NCBI RefSeq assembly: GCF_004342985.1
Contig: NZ_SMBO01000001.1
Span: 124,001-188,000, forward strand
Direction: 5' to 3'
Source of the DNA: Novosphingobium sp. PhB57
GTDB lineage: Bacteria; Pseudomonadota; Alphaproteobacteria; Sphingomonadales; Sphingomonadaceae
DNA: 64,000 nucleotides
Position 1 is the stretch's first letter. Every line of letters starts with the position of its first letter. Position numbers and translations under genes: made by a program. The notes beneath the pieces were generated by a model. It ran no database searches. It saw only the letters and a list, made by a program, of their open reading frames with translations, and had not been told where the DNA came from. Positions 50,931 through 60,029 of the stretch are shown here, piece by piece.

Positions 50931-51671
50931 ATGTCGACTTTTGATGAAGTGTGCGTGAGCATTGTCGGTTTCAACTCCCTCGTGAGGGAAGGGATCTGCA
51001 AAATTCTCGACAAGTGCGAGTTCAAGTGCACCCGGTTCTTCAAGGACTGTGACGCGGTGCTCAGCGACAGCGATTCACCAACCGTTGGTCTTACCGTTTT
51101 CGACATGGGAACGTGTGGAGACCTGCTCGAATGCCTTCCGGCCATGAAGGAGCGCCATCCGCACATGCGGGCGGTCCTGCTGGCGGACGAATTCGAGTTC
51201 GGGCAGATGGTGGAAGCCTTCCAGCTTGGCGCCCATGCCTTCCTGTTGAAGGAAATCGGCTCCGAACCCCTGATCGAATCCCTGCGATTGGTTAATCAGG
51301 GTGAAAAGGTATTGCCCAGCGCACTGCTGCAGCATCTGCCGCAGAAGCAGGTCATCGCCGAGGGCAAGGCCGAAGTGCAGGTCCAGCTCAGCGAGCTGCT
51401 TTCCGATCGCGAAATCGATACGCTGCGCTGCCTGGTAATGGGCTATCCCAACAAGGTGATCGCCTATCGTCTCGACATCAGCGAGGCCACGGTCAAGGTT
51501 CACGTCAAGGCCATTCTGCGCAAGCTCATGGTCCAGAACCGTACCCAGGCCGCGATCTGGGCCGTGAACCAGGGGCTCATCACGCACGGCGGCGACTTCC
51601 GCGAAACGCCGGACTTCGTGCCGGTCGAGGAAACGGTCCGCGCGCCGGTGGCTCTGGCCATCGCCCGCTAG
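50931..51671 (+). CDS. LuxR-type regulator with atypical receiver domain
   Basis: A 246-residue NarL/FixJ-family protein. The receiver (about 1-125) keeps Asp58 (TVFDMG) and Lys107 (FLLKEIG) but the N-terminal acidic pair is missing (VSIVGFNS instead of an Asp-Asp turn), and the Thr/Ser is Ala85. It may not be phosphorylated in the usual way. The C-terminal helix-turn-helix (about 155-215; LSDREIDTLRCLVMG, NKVIAYRLDISEATVKVHV) is canonical. No kinase is adjacent. ATG at 50931 has AGGAGAG upstream. It is preceded by the repeat-rich region and may regulate the glycan genes upstream. Confidence 0.85.
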   Translation: MSTFDEVCVSIVGFNSLVREGICKILDKCEFKCTRFFKDCDAVLSDSDSPTVGLTVFDMGTCGDLLECLPAMKERHPHMRAVLLADEFEFGQMVEAFQLGAHAFLLKEIGSEPLIESLRLVNQGEKVLPSALLQHLPQKQVIAEGKAEVQVQLSELLSDREIDTLRCLVMGYPNKVIAYRLDISEATVKVHVKAILRKLMVQNRTQAAIWAVNQGLITHGGDFRETPDFVPVEETVRAPVALAIAR

Positions 51672-51720
51672 GAAACGTCCCGAGCGCGATTTTGCCGCAA
51701 CGGACCTGAATGACAGTGCT

Positions 51721-51745
51721 GGCCGGCCGATCCCATCGGCCGGCC
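51721..51745 (+). terminator. Hairpin between the LuxR and FGE-like genes
   Basis: Perfect 10-bp stem GGCCGGCCGA / TCGGCCGGCC with a 5-base loop between convergent genes. The T run is missing, so it is a weak terminator call. Confidence 0.5.
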
Positions 51746-51794
51746 GCTGCTTCCCGAAGCGCCGCTTCCTACACGCTGCGCCTTGATCGGATTT

Positions 51795-52775
51795 CTATTT
51801 TTCCCGGACCACGCAGCGAAAGCCGATGTGCGTCGTCGCCGTGTCGATCATTTCGGGATGGCGCGCGGCGGGGCGATAGCGCTGGCAGTAATTCGCAGCG
51901 CAAAGATGCGAGCCGCCCTTGATGACCTTGCGGCCGATACGGATCTGCGGCTGCGCGGGATCGAAGCTGTCCTTGAGCTTCGCGCCCTTGGGGTTGCTGA
52001 TCGCGCAGCAGGAGCCGCCCTGCTTCTTGCCGGCGTCCGGCCGATCCGACCACCAGTCGCGCGTCCATTCCCAGGTATTGCCGATCATGTCGTAGAGCCC
52101 ATAGCCGTTGGCCGGGAAGCTGCGCACCGGCGAAGTGCGTTCCCAGCCGTCCAGGCACTGGTTCGCGAAAGGGAACAGTCCCTGCCAGTAATTGGCCATC
52201 ATCCGGCCTTCGGGCGCGAGTTCGTCGCCCCAGGCATAGGCCGCATCATCGAGACCGCCCTTGGCGGCGAATTCGAATTCGGCTTCGGTCGGAAGATCCT
52301 TGCCTGCCCACGTCGCGTACGCTTCGGCATCGGCATAAGCGACGTGGATCACCGGATGATCCCAGAGGTCCAGCGCGTCGATGTCGCTGCCCGGCCCGAG
52401 CGGATGGCGCCACGATGCGCCGAATTCGAAATTCCACCAGTTTGCCGGGTTGGACGTGTCCACCGGGGTCGCGCTCTTGCGGAAGACCAGCGAGCCGGCA
52501 TGCGCCATCTCGGGCGGCATTCCCGGATAGTCCTTCGGGTCGGGTGCGATCTCGGCACCGGTCGTATGGCCGGTGGCCTCCACGAAGCGGGCGAAGTCGC
52601 GATTGGTGACGGGTGTCTCGTCGATCCAGAAGGCATCGACGGCCACTCGCCGCAGCGGGGCTTCCTCGGGGTAGAAGCTTTCCGAACCCATCGTGAAAGT
52701 GCCGCCCGGCAGGCGGACCATGCCGCGCAGGCGCTCTTCGCCGTCAGCCGAAGTCGGGGGCAGGGTCTCGGTCAT
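51795..52775 (-). CDS. Formylglycine-generating enzyme (SUMF1) family protein
   Basis: A 326-residue protein with the FGE/SUMF1 fold: MVRLPGGTFTMGSESFYPEE, WIDETPVTNRDFARFV, RLPTEAEFEFA-type LPTEAEFEF, NTWEWTRDWW and the active-site region VIKGGSHLCAANYCQRYR. Cys292 and Cys297 match the two copper-binding catalytic cysteines of true FGE, and GFRCV is near the end. It should convert a sulphatase cysteine to formylglycine, but no sulphatase is in this window. Start chosen at ATG 52775. Confidence 0.87.
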   Translation of the reverse strand: MTETLPPTSADGEERLRGMVRLPGGTFTMGSESFYPEEAPLRRVAVDAFWIDETPVTNRDFARFVEATGHTTGAEIAPDPKDYPGMPPEMAHAGSLVFRKSATPVDTSNPANWWNFEFGASWRHPLGPGSDIDALDLWDHPVIHVAYADAEAYATWAGKDLPTEAEFEFAAKGGLDDAAYAWGDELAPEGRMMANYWQGLFPFANQCLDGWERTSPVRSFPANGYGLYDMIGNTWEWTRDWWSDRPDAGKKQGGSCCAISNPKGAKLKDSFDPAQPQIRIGRKVIKGGSHLCAANYCQRYRPAARHPEMIDTATTHIGFRCVVREK

Positions 52776-52923
52776 CCAAAGTCCTCTCGGTCGATCTCGT
52801 CCCTGTCTAGGGGCGGATTTGCCCCGCGCCAAATGTCGAGTTCACGGCGTCATGCCGAAACTGTCCGGCCGAAAGCATCCGGCCGAAAGTTTCCGGGAAA
52901 GGGACGAGGATCGCGCGAAAGGC

Positions 52924-54246
52924 TCAGCCGAGTTCCTTTTCCTTCTCGGCATAGAGGCGCTCCAGTTCGGCGCGGCTCTTCTTCTCGGCAGCGGTCTTGA
53001 GCTGGCCGCAGGCGGCATCGATGTCGCGCCCGCGCGGGGTGCGCACCGGGGCCGAGATGCCGCCCCTGAACACGATTTCCGAGAACGACTTGATCCGCTC
53101 CGGCGTCGAGCATTCGTATTGCGCGCCCGGCCAGGGGTTGAACGGGATCAGGTTGACCTTGGCGGGCAGGTCGTACTTCTTGAGCAGGCGAACCAGTTCG
53201 CGCGCGTCGTCGTCGCTGTCGTTCTTGTCCTTGAGCATCACGTATTCGAACGTGATGCGGCGCGCGTTCGAGGCCCCCGGATAGTCGGCACAGGCCTGGA
53301 GCAGATCCTCGATGCCGTACTTCTTGTTGACCGGCACGATCTCGTCACGGACATCCTTGGTCACGGCATGGAGCGAGACGGCCAGGTTCACGCCGATTTC
53401 CTCGCCGCAGCGGGCCATCTGGGGGATCACGCCCGAAGTGGAGAGCGTGATGCGGCGCTTGGACAGCGCCAGGCCGTCACCGTCCATGACCAGCTTCAGC
53501 GCGTCGCGCACATTGTCGAAATTATAGAGCGGCTCGCCCATGCCCATCATCACGATGTTGGTGAGCAGGCGGCCATCCGAGGTGTAGCTGCCTTCCTCCT
53601 CGTCGTCGGCCACATCCGCGCCGTCGATGCCGTCGCCGAAGCTGAAGTCCATGCGGCCCTTGGGCCATTCGCCCAGCGCATCGCGCGCCAGCATGACCTG
53701 GCCGACGATCTCGCCCACCGTCAGGTTGCGCACCAGGCGCATGGTGCCGGTGTGGCAGAAGCGGCAGTTGAGTGTGCAGCCGACTTGCGAGGAGACGCAG
53801 AGCGTGCCGCGATCGGCGTCGGGAATGAACACCATCTCGAAATCGTGCGCGTCGGCCGTGCGCAGCAGCCACTTGCGGGTGCCGTCGCTGGAGTGCTGGG
53901 CCTCGACGATCTCGGGGCGGCCGATCACGAAGCGTTCGGCCAGCCAAGGGCGCATGGTCTTGGCGATATCGGTCATCGCCTCGAACTCGGTGACGCCGCG
54001 GTGGTAGAGCCAGTGGTAGACCTGCTTGGCGCGCAGCTTGGCGGCCTTGGCGTCGAGCCCGGCCGTTTCGAACATTTCGGCGATGCGCTTCTTGGGCAGG
54101 CCGATCAGGTCCAGGCGGCCGTCTTCGCGCGGGGTCACCCCCTCCACGAGGTTGGGACGGGGCACCGGCACGGGATCGATATGGCCCGGGATCGGCATTG
54201 GCCCGGCGCCGGAGGGGCCGGAAGGAGTCTGGTTCGCGTCTGTCAT
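52924..54246 (-). CDS. rlmN: 23S rRNA (adenine-2503-C2)-methyltransferase
   Basis: A 440-residue radical-SAM methyltransferase that methylates A2503 of 23S rRNA and A37 of some tRNAs. It has the CxxxCxxC cluster motif (Cys157, Cys161, Cys164), [25 protein letters not shown] and the conserved C-terminal cysteine in DAACGQL. Compared with E. coli RlmN there is an acidic insertion of about 30 residues near 197-226 ([15 protein letters not shown]) before [13 protein letters not shown]. The first 30 residues are low complexity. ATG 54246 is chosen. Confidence 0.93.
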   Translation of the reverse strand: MTDANQTPSGPSGAGPMPIPGHIDPVPVPRPNLVEGVTPREDGRLDLIGLPKKRIAEMFETAGLDAKAAKLRAKQVYHWLYHRGVTEFEAMTDIAKTMRPWLAERFVIGRPEIVEAQHSSDGTRKWLLRTADAHDFEMVFIPDADRGTLCVSSQVGCTLNCRFCHTGTMRLVRNLTVGEIVGQVMLARDALGEWPKGRMDFSFGDGIDGADVADDEEEGSYTSDGRLLTNIVMMGMGEPLYNFDNVRDALKLVMDGDGLALSKRRITLSTSGVIPQMARCGEEIGVNLAVSLHAVTKDVRDEIVPVNKKYGIEDLLQACADYPGASNARRITFEYVMLKDKNDSDDDARELVRLLKKYDLPAKVNLIPFNPWPGAQYECSTPERIKSFSEIVFRGGISAPVRTPRGRDIDAACGQLKTAAEKKSRAELERLYAEKEKELG

Positions 54247-54514
54247 GATCGGGGGGGCATATAGTGCATCCGCGCCCAAAACGGAAGATGCGCGCTCGCG
54301 CAGGCCTGCGCGAACCGCTGCAATGCTTCGCGGGTTCCCGCCGCCCGGCGCTCCATGCCCTCGCTCCGTCGATCAAGTGTGACACAAAAACATCAGCAAT
54401 TTCGTTGTGTTAGGTTCAGGAAACTCCTCCCGTATGACGATCATTTGACCAGTCCAGACGGGCCGGTCGCCGCCAACGGATGCCCGTCGGAAAAAACAAC
54501 GAATGGAGCATCCC

Positions 54515-55195
54515 ATGAAGAAGTTTCTCGTCTGCCTGGCCCTCGGAACTGCCGCCGGCACGGCCATCGCTTCGGTCCCCGCCATGGCGCAGGACACCGG
54601 CCCGGCCCAGCCCTTCGAAGGCTTCCACGTCGAGGCGCTGGCCGGTTACGACGTGACCAAGGCCGGCAGCAGCGTCGACGACGACGCCAATGTCGATAAC
54701 GACCAGTCGATCGACGGCTTCGCCTATGGCGTCGGCGCCGGCTATGACTTCCGGTCGGGCAACCTCGTCTTCGGTCCCGAAGCCGAAGTGACCTGGTCGA
54801 CCGCCAAGACCAAGTTCGACGATGGCGATTTCGAAGGCTTCGGCCTCGGCAACGTCAAGACCAACCGCGACCTCTATGTCGGCGCGCGCGTGGGCTATGT
54901 CGTCACGCCGACCACGATGGTCTACGCCAAGGGCGGCTACACCAACGCCAAGTTCGACGTGCGCAGCACGTTCGGCACCGTGGAAACCAACCGCGACATC
55001 GATGCCGACGGCTGGCGCATCGGCGCCGGTGTCGAGCAGGCGATCACCAACAATGCCTTCGTGAAGCTCGAATATCGCTACTCGAACTACGAGAAGGGCG
55101 AGGTGGACTACACCGGCGACATCGCGGACGGCCAGCGCTTTGACCTCGACCTCGACCGTCACCAGGTCATGGCCGGCGTAGGCGTCCGCTTCTAA
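54515..55195 (+). CDS. Outer-membrane beta-barrel (opacity/OmpA-like) protein
   Basis: A 226-residue exported protein with a signal peptide (FLVCLALGTAAGTAIASVPAMAQ) followed by an eight-stranded barrel pattern: repeated amphipathic strands such as GFHVEALAGYDVTKA, AYGVGAGYDFRSGNLVFGPEAEV, RDLYVGARVGYVVTP and FVKLEYRYSNYEK, ending with the final-strand QVMAGVGVRF (terminal Phe). ATG at 54515 has TGGAGCATCCC upstream. Function is structural or adhesive; nothing specific is recognised. A terminator follows. Confidence 0.85.
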   Translation: MKKFLVCLALGTAAGTAIASVPAMAQDTGPAQPFEGFHVEALAGYDVTKAGSSVDDDANVDNDQSIDGFAYGVGAGYDFRSGNLVFGPEAEVTWSTAKTKFDDGDFEGFGLGNVKTNRDLYVGARVGYVVTPTTMVYAKGGYTNAKFDVRSTFGTVETNRDIDADGWRIGAGVEQAITNNAFVKLEYRYSNYEKGEVDYTGDIADGQRFDLDLDRHQVMAGVGVRF

Positions 55196-55217
55196 GGCGA
55201 CACGCGATTGCAGGGGG

Positions 55218-55247
55218 AGGGCGGGAGCGAGAGTTCCCGCCCTTTTT
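55218..55247 (+). terminator. Rho-independent terminator
   Basis: Stem AGGGCGGGA / TCCCGCCCT (55218-55226, 55234-55242) with an 8-base loop and TTTT, 23 bases after the barrel gene. Confidence 0.8.
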
Positions 55248-55321
55248 CGTGGCGCGTTTCCGTTGCGCGGCCGGTTTCCGCCAGTGCGGAAAGCCGGGCG
55301 GAAAGCCCGGACATACCGCCC

Positions 55322-55846
55322 CTATTGCAGCTTCGCGCAGCCGATCAGCGCCGCGTCCATCGCCGAAGCGGCGCCGGAGAGCGCCCAGGCATTGACGAAG
55401 CGGTGGCCCTGGCGGTCGCGCGCCGTCACGGTCATGCGCGGCGCGGAGCGCATGGCCGCGACGATGGCGGCATTGTCCTTCTCGTCCCGCCCCCAGGCAT
55501 CGCCTTCACCGGCCGTCAGCACGAAGCGCTCCCCGCCGAGCGACAGCGTCACTTGCGCGCCCTGCGCGATCCGCCGGGACAGCCGGAAATGAACTTGCCC
55601 GCGCGCCCCGCGCCGGGGCCAGGTGCCGACCGCCGCGAAAGGCTGGTACTCCCGCGCCGCAGCATTGGGCTCGGCCATGGCTATGGCATAGCACCGCGGA
55701 ATCACCGGATCGCGGAACGCGCCCCAGCCGGCGTAGATCCCAAGGCTTTCCCGGGCGCGTGCCGGCGCGGGCGAGAACGTCAGGGCGAGGCCTGCCATCG
55801 CCAGAGCCGCCACGTTCAGCGGAATCCCGCGCAATCGCGACGTCAC
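55322..55846 (-). CDS. Exported IalB-like protein
   Basis: A 174-residue protein with a hydrophobic leader (VAALAMAGLALTFSPAPARA). The mature part (ESLGIYAGWGAFRDPVIPRCYAIAM, RGQVHFRLSRRI and FVNAWALSGAASAMDAALIGCAKL, shown in parts) resembles the invasion-associated locus B type, with two cysteines that may pair. Function is unproven. GTG at 55846 overlaps the greB stop (GTGA), so the two genes are translationally coupled. The upstream open extension belongs to greB. Confidence 0.6.
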   Translation of the reverse strand: MTSRLRGIPLNVAALAMAGLALTFSPAPARARESLGIYAGWGAFRDPVIPRCYAIAMAEPNAAAREYQPFAAVGTWPRRGARGQVHFRLSRRIAQGAQVTLSLGGERFVLTAGEGDAWGRDEKDNAAIVAAMRSAPRMTVTARDRQGHRFVNAWALSGAASAMDAALIGCAKLQ

Positions 55847-56328
55847 GGGGCCGGGTACCCGATCTCCAGCACTTCCCATTCCTTTTCGCCCGATGGCAGG
55901 CGGACCATGCGGAGGTCTCCCACGGCCGCGCCGCGCAGGGCGCGGGTGATGGGGGCGCTCCAGCCGATCAGGCCTTTCGAGGCGTCCTGCTCGTCGTCGC
56001 CGACGATGGTCACGGTCATCTGGAGGTCGTCCTCGTCGGCGAGGGTCACCGTGGCGCCGAAGAACACTTTGCCGCGCTCGGTCTGCTCGCGCGGATCGAC
56101 CACGCGCAGTGCCTTCATGCGGCGGGCGAGATAGCCCAGTTCGCGGTCGATCTCGCGCATGCGCTTGCGGCCGTAGAGGTAGTCGCCGTTTTCGGAACGG
56201 TCGCCGTTGCCCGCGGCCCAGGATACGATCTCGACGATTTCGGGGCGCTCCTTGCCCAGCAGATGGTCGTAGCGGGCGCGCAGCGCGGCCATGCCTGAAG
56301 GCGAGATCGGAGGACCGGCGGGTTTCAT
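55843..56328 (-). CDS. greB: Transcription elongation factor GreB
   Basis: A 161-residue Gre factor that rescues stalled RNA polymerase by stimulating transcript cleavage. The N-terminal coiled coil has NGDRSENGDYLYGRKRMREI with the conserved acidic tip residues. The C-terminal FKBP-like domain follows (KVFFGATVTLADED, IGWSAPITRALRGAAVGD). Charge pattern and YGRKRMREID favour GreB over GreA. ATG at 56328 is chosen; the frame upstream is open but unconserved. Confidence 0.88.
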   Translation of the reverse strand: MKPAGPPISPSGMAALRARYDHLLGKERPEIVEIVSWAAGNGDRSENGDYLYGRKRMREIDRELGYLARRMKALRVVDPREQTERGKVFFGATVTLADEDDLQMTVTIVGDDEQDASKGLIGWSAPITRALRGAAVGDLRMVRLPSGEKEWEVLEIGYPAP

Positions 56329-56452
56329 GACCCGATCCTTATAAAGCATTGCCGGTCCGGCCAAGTCCCTGATCCGCTTCGTCACCGGCTTGCGCGCCGC
56401 CTATTAGTCCGACAAAAGAGCGAGCAATATCTAACGGGATTTGAGGATCGTC

Positions 56453-57850
56453 ATGGACATTTCACGCCGCGCCGCACTGTTCGCTGCCGCTTCCGCACCG
56501 TTGCTCGGGCTGGCCGGCAGGGCCGGAGCCGAGGCCGGAAGCCCGGCAGTCGTCGGCGCTGCCGCGCCGATGCCCGGCCTGGCGCCCGCACCGGGCGCTG
56601 CGCTCGCGCCCCGCCCGCCGATGGGCTGGAACAGCTGGAACAGCTTTGCCGGGACCATCACCGAGGCACAGGCCCTCGAAACCGCCGCGATCATGCGCGA
56701 GAAGCTGCTGCCCTTCGGCTACGATGTCTTCACCGTCGACATCCAGTGGTACGAGCCGGATGCCAAGAGCTACACCTACAACGCCAACCCGGTGCCGGCG
56801 CTGGACGCCAACGGCCGGATGATCCCTGCGCCCAACCGCTTCCCCTCGTCCAGGGGAGGCAAGGGCTTCGCGCCGCTCGCCGCCAAGGTCCACGCCATGG
56901 GCATGAAGTTCGGCATCCACGTCATGCGCGGCATCCCGCGTCACGCCGTGAAGCTCAACCTCCCGGTGCTCGGCAGCAAGCTGCGCGCGCAGGACATTGC
57001 CGACACCTCCAGCATCTGCTCGTGGAACCCGGACATGTACGGTGTCGACATGAGCAAGCCCGGCGCTCAGGACTACTACGACAGCATTTTCAAGCTCTAT
57101 GCCTCGTGGGGCGTCGACTTCGTCAAGATGGACGACATGAGCCGTCCCTACGACGCACACGCGCCCGAGATCGAGGCGGCCGCCAAGGCCATCGCCCGCT
57201 GCGGCCGCCCCATCGTGCTCAGCCTCTCGCCGGGCGAAACCCCCGTCCTGCGCGGCGCCCACGTTCGCCAGCACGCGCAGATGTGGCGCATCTCCGACGA
57301 CTTCTGGGACGAATGGGCGCAGCTCTACGCGCAGTTCACGCGCCTGGAGAACTGGACGCCGTTCCGCGGTCCCGGCTCCTGGCCCGATGCCGACATGCTG
57401 CCGCTCGGCCGCCTCGCCCTGGGCGACCGCGATACCCGCTTCACCCCGGACGAGCAGCGCACGCTGATGACGCTCTGGTCGATCGCCCGCTCGCCGCTCA
57501 TCATGGGGGGCGATTTGCGCCACCTCGACGCGCCGACGCTGGCGCTGCTGACCAATCGCGAAGTGCTGGCGGTGAACCAGGCGAGCACCGAGAACACGCC
57601 GCTGTTCCTCGACGACGGCACCAAGGTCTGGACAGCGCGCGCCGAGGGTAGCGGGGATCGCTACGTGGCGCTGTTCAATGTGTCGGACAAGGAGCGCGAC
57701 GTAAGTGTTCCGCTTTCGCTGCTTGGTTTGGGCGCGAAGGCTTCGGTGCGGGACTTGTGGGAGGGCAAGGATCTTGGCGCAGTCGAAGGGCGGGTTTCGG
57801 CGCGGCTTGCTTCGCGCGGGGCGGGGTTGTTCAGGGTGAAGGGCATTTAA
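56453..57850 (+). CDS. GH27 family alpha-galactosidase, exported
   Basis: A 465-residue glycoside hydrolase of family 27. It starts with a Tat-like leader (MDISRRAALFAAASAPLLG). The barrel has PPMGWNSWNSF, the nucleophile Asp227 in DFVKMDDMS and acid/base Asp282 in WRISDDFWD. A beta-sandwich domain ends the protein. The reaction is release of alpha-linked galactose (or GalNAc/arabinose) in the periplasm. ATG 56453 follows a weak ribosome binding site; 56441 is an alternative. Confidence 0.9.
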   Translation: MDISRRAALFAAASAPLLGLAGRAGAEAGSPAVVGAAAPMPGLAPAPGAALAPRPPMGWNSWNSFAGTITEAQALETAAIMREKLLPFGYDVFTVDIQWYEPDAKSYTYNANPVPALDANGRMIPAPNRFPSSRGGKGFAPLAAKVHAMGMKFGIHVMRGIPRHAVKLNLPVLGSKLRAQDIADTSSICSWNPDMYGVDMSKPGAQDYYDSIFKLYASWGVDFVKMDDMSRPYDAHAPEIEAAAKAIARCGRPIVLSLSPGETPVLRGAHVRQHAQMWRISDDFWDEWAQLYAQFTRLENWTPFRGPGSWPDADMLPLGRLALGDRDTRFTPDEQRTLMTLWSIARSPLIMGGDLRHLDAPTLALLTNREVLAVNQASTENTPLFLDDGTKVWTARAEGSGDRYVALFNVSDKERDVSVPLSLLGLGAKASVRDLWEGKDLGAVEGRVSARLASRGAGLFRVKGI

Positions 57851-57862
57851 GAAGAGCAAGAC

Positions 57863-57957
57863 CCGGGGGATGATCCCCCGGACCCTCGGAATGGCGGCGC
57901 CGTGCGCCACCTGTCCGTCGTGCGCTCCTTGCGGCGCAGGGGGCTATGCTCCCCTGC
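57863..57957. terminator. Convergent terminator region
   Basis: Two hairpins between convergent genes. CCGGGGGAT...ATCCCCCGG lies at 57863-57881 and GCAGGGG...CCCCTGC at 57936-57957. Neither has a strong T run, so the call is moderate. Confidence 0.5.
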
Positions 57958-57972
57958 TTCTTCCCTTAACCT

Positions 57973-59949
57973 TCACCCCGGACTACGCTTCCCGATCAAT
58001 TGCGTAAGCGGCGTATTCCCGCGATAACCCGACTCCTTCGGGTACATCGATTCGTAGACCACGGCGTTTTCCAGCACGCGCTGGATGTAGTTCTTGGTCT
58101 CGTAGATCGGGATCTGTTCCAGCCAGTCGATCCAGTCGACCGCGCCGGTGCGGGGATCGCCGTTGGCGCGCAGCCACTTGTTCACATTGCCCGCGCCCGC
58201 GTTGTAGGCGCCCACGGCCAGCGGAAGCGAACCGCCGAAGTAATTGCGCATGCGGGTGAAGTAGGCATCGCCGAGGCGGATGTTGTAGCTGGCGTCGTTG
58301 ATCAGGGCGCTCTCGTCATAGGCCATGCCGAGCTTGCCTGCCTGCTCGCGCGCCGTGGCGGGCATGAGCTGCATCAGGCCGCGCGCACCGGCATGGCTCA
58401 GCGCGTTCTGGGCGAACTGGCTCTCCTGCCGGGTGAGGGCGTGCGCCATGGCGAAGTCGGCGCCGGGCGGCATCGGGATCAGGGGGTAGGCGATCTGCCC
58501 GAAGTCCTGGTAGCCGTCGCCGTGCGCGCTCTGGCCGAGGATGACGGCAAGGTCGCGGCGGCCTATCTGCCGCGCCAGTTCGGCCACGAGCACATGGTCG
58601 GATTCGCTCTGCGCCTGGTCCGAGATTTCGCGGAAGAACTGCACCGTCGTGCGCCAGTCGCCGTCGCGGGCGACATCGCGCACGGCATTCGTCAGCGGCT
58701 TGGCGAAGAAGGCGGAGCGCTCGGCCTGGGTCGGCACCGCGCGGGGGCGGGTGTCGAGGTCGGGCAGGGGGCGGCCCAGCCGTTCGAGCGCGAGCTGGCC
58801 GTAGAAGTAGTGCGGATAGGCCGCGGCCATCTGGAAATAGCGGTTGGCGCCGGCGGTGTCTCCGGCGCGGGCCAGGGCGCGGCCGGCCCAGTAGAAGCCC
58901 TTGGACCGGGTGCCGGGCGTCTGCGCCGCGGCGCCGTAGCGATAGAACAGCGGCGCTGCGCGCCGCGCGTCGCCCAGTTGCCACAGGGCCTTGGTGCCGC
59001 CCAGCCAGACCAGCGTCGTATAGTCGTCGCGCAGGCGGAAGGAGAGCTGGCTGATGTCGGTGCCGGGCGCGAAGGCGTCGTCGATGCTGGCGGCGATACG
59101 CACCGCCGAATCGGCACCCGCGCCCTTGGCGGCGGTGAGCAGTTCGCGCACCCACTTTTCCGGCTCGGGGACCGGCGCGGTCAGCGTGGGGCGATTCGAG
59201 AGCAGGGCGATTTCGCCGGGCAGGTTGCCGCTCTTCCGTGCCTGGACCGCACGGCTGTAGATATAGCCGGCATCGGCGTTCATCTGCGGCGTCAGTACGA
59301 GGCCCAGCGTGCCCGGGGGCGAGCCCTGCAACATCGCCAGCCGCTCCATGAACAGGGCGCGCCGCTCGGCCGACACGAAGGAGACCTGCCGCTCCGCCTG
59401 CGAGGTTTCGCCTTGCCACAGCAGCCGGTCCATGCGGATGTCATGGTCGGCCGGGGTCAGCATGCCGCGGTAGGTGGCGAGAATCAGTGCTTCGTCGTTC
59501 GGCGCCAGCGTGCCGCCGCGCCAGGCGGCCAGTGCACGCTGCTGCGCATCGGGGCGGCGCAGCGTGGTCAGCGCCACGGCGTAGCGCCCGGCGGCCTGGT
59601 TCGACAGCGGCGGATAGCGGGTGAAGAACGAGACCACCGAATTGGCGTCGGGCGACTGGTTCAGCAGCGCACGTTCGGCCGATACGCGAATCTTGTCCGC
59701 CTGCGGATAACCGGGATAAGTCAGCAGAAAGCCGGAATAGCTGCCGAAATCGAAGCTGTCCGACGCAGAGAGCTGGCGCCAGCGGTCGATCGACTGGTGA
59801 ACCGCCATGTCGTGCGACTGCATCGCCTGAGCCTTGGCAAGGTCCCATTCGCGGCCGTCTTGCGCGGCTGCGGGGCTGCCGATGGCGATGCCGAATGCGG
59901 CGGTCGAAGCAAGCAGGACGAGGGGGGCGACACGCTGCATGCTGGACAT
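57973..59949 (-). CDS. Soluble lytic murein transglycosylase
   Basis: A 658-residue periplasmic enzyme. It has a signal peptide (APLVLLASTAAFGIAIG), a long alpha-helical superhelix of about 440 residues as in Slt70, and a C-terminal SLT domain with the catalytic Glu in ALTRQESQFAQNALS, GLMQLMPATA and AVGAYNAGAGNVNKWL. It cleaves glycan strands to 1,6-anhydromuropeptides. ATG at 59949 is chosen because it gives the signal peptide. It is divergent from dapA. Confidence 0.93.
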   Translation of the reverse strand: MSSMQRVAPLVLLASTAAFGIAIGSPAAAQDGREWDLAKAQAMQSHDMAVHQSIDRWRQLSASDSFDFGSYSGFLLTYPGYPQADKIRVSAERALLNQSPDANSVVSFFTRYPPLSNQAAGRYAVALTTLRRPDAQQRALAAWRGGTLAPNDEALILATYRGMLTPADHDIRMDRLLWQGETSQAERQVSFVSAERRALFMERLAMLQGSPPGTLGLVLTPQMNADAGYIYSRAVQARKSGNLPGEIALLSNRPTLTAPVPEPEKWVRELLTAAKGAGADSAVRIAASIDDAFAPGTDISQLSFRLRDDYTTLVWLGGTKALWQLGDARRAAPLFYRYGAAAQTPGTRSKGFYWAGRALARAGDTAGANRYFQMAAAYPHYFYGQLALERLGRPLPDLDTRPRAVPTQAERSAFFAKPLTNAVRDVARDGDWRTTVQFFREISDQAQSESDHVLVAELARQIGRRDLAVILGQSAHGDGYQDFGQIAYPLIPMPPGADFAMAHALTRQESQFAQNALSHAGARGLMQLMPATAREQAGKLGMAYDESALINDASYNIRLGDAYFTRMRNYFGGSLPLAVGAYNAGAGNVNKWLRANGDPRTGAVDWIDWLEQIPIYETKNYIQRVLENAVVYESMYPKESGYRGNTPLTQLIGKRSPG

Positions 59950-60029
59950 TTTGGGAAAAGGCTCCTTATCAGGCGCTGAACATCGGGTCCGTCGGGCTCG
60001 ATCAATGAACATCAGGTGAGGTAAAGTCC

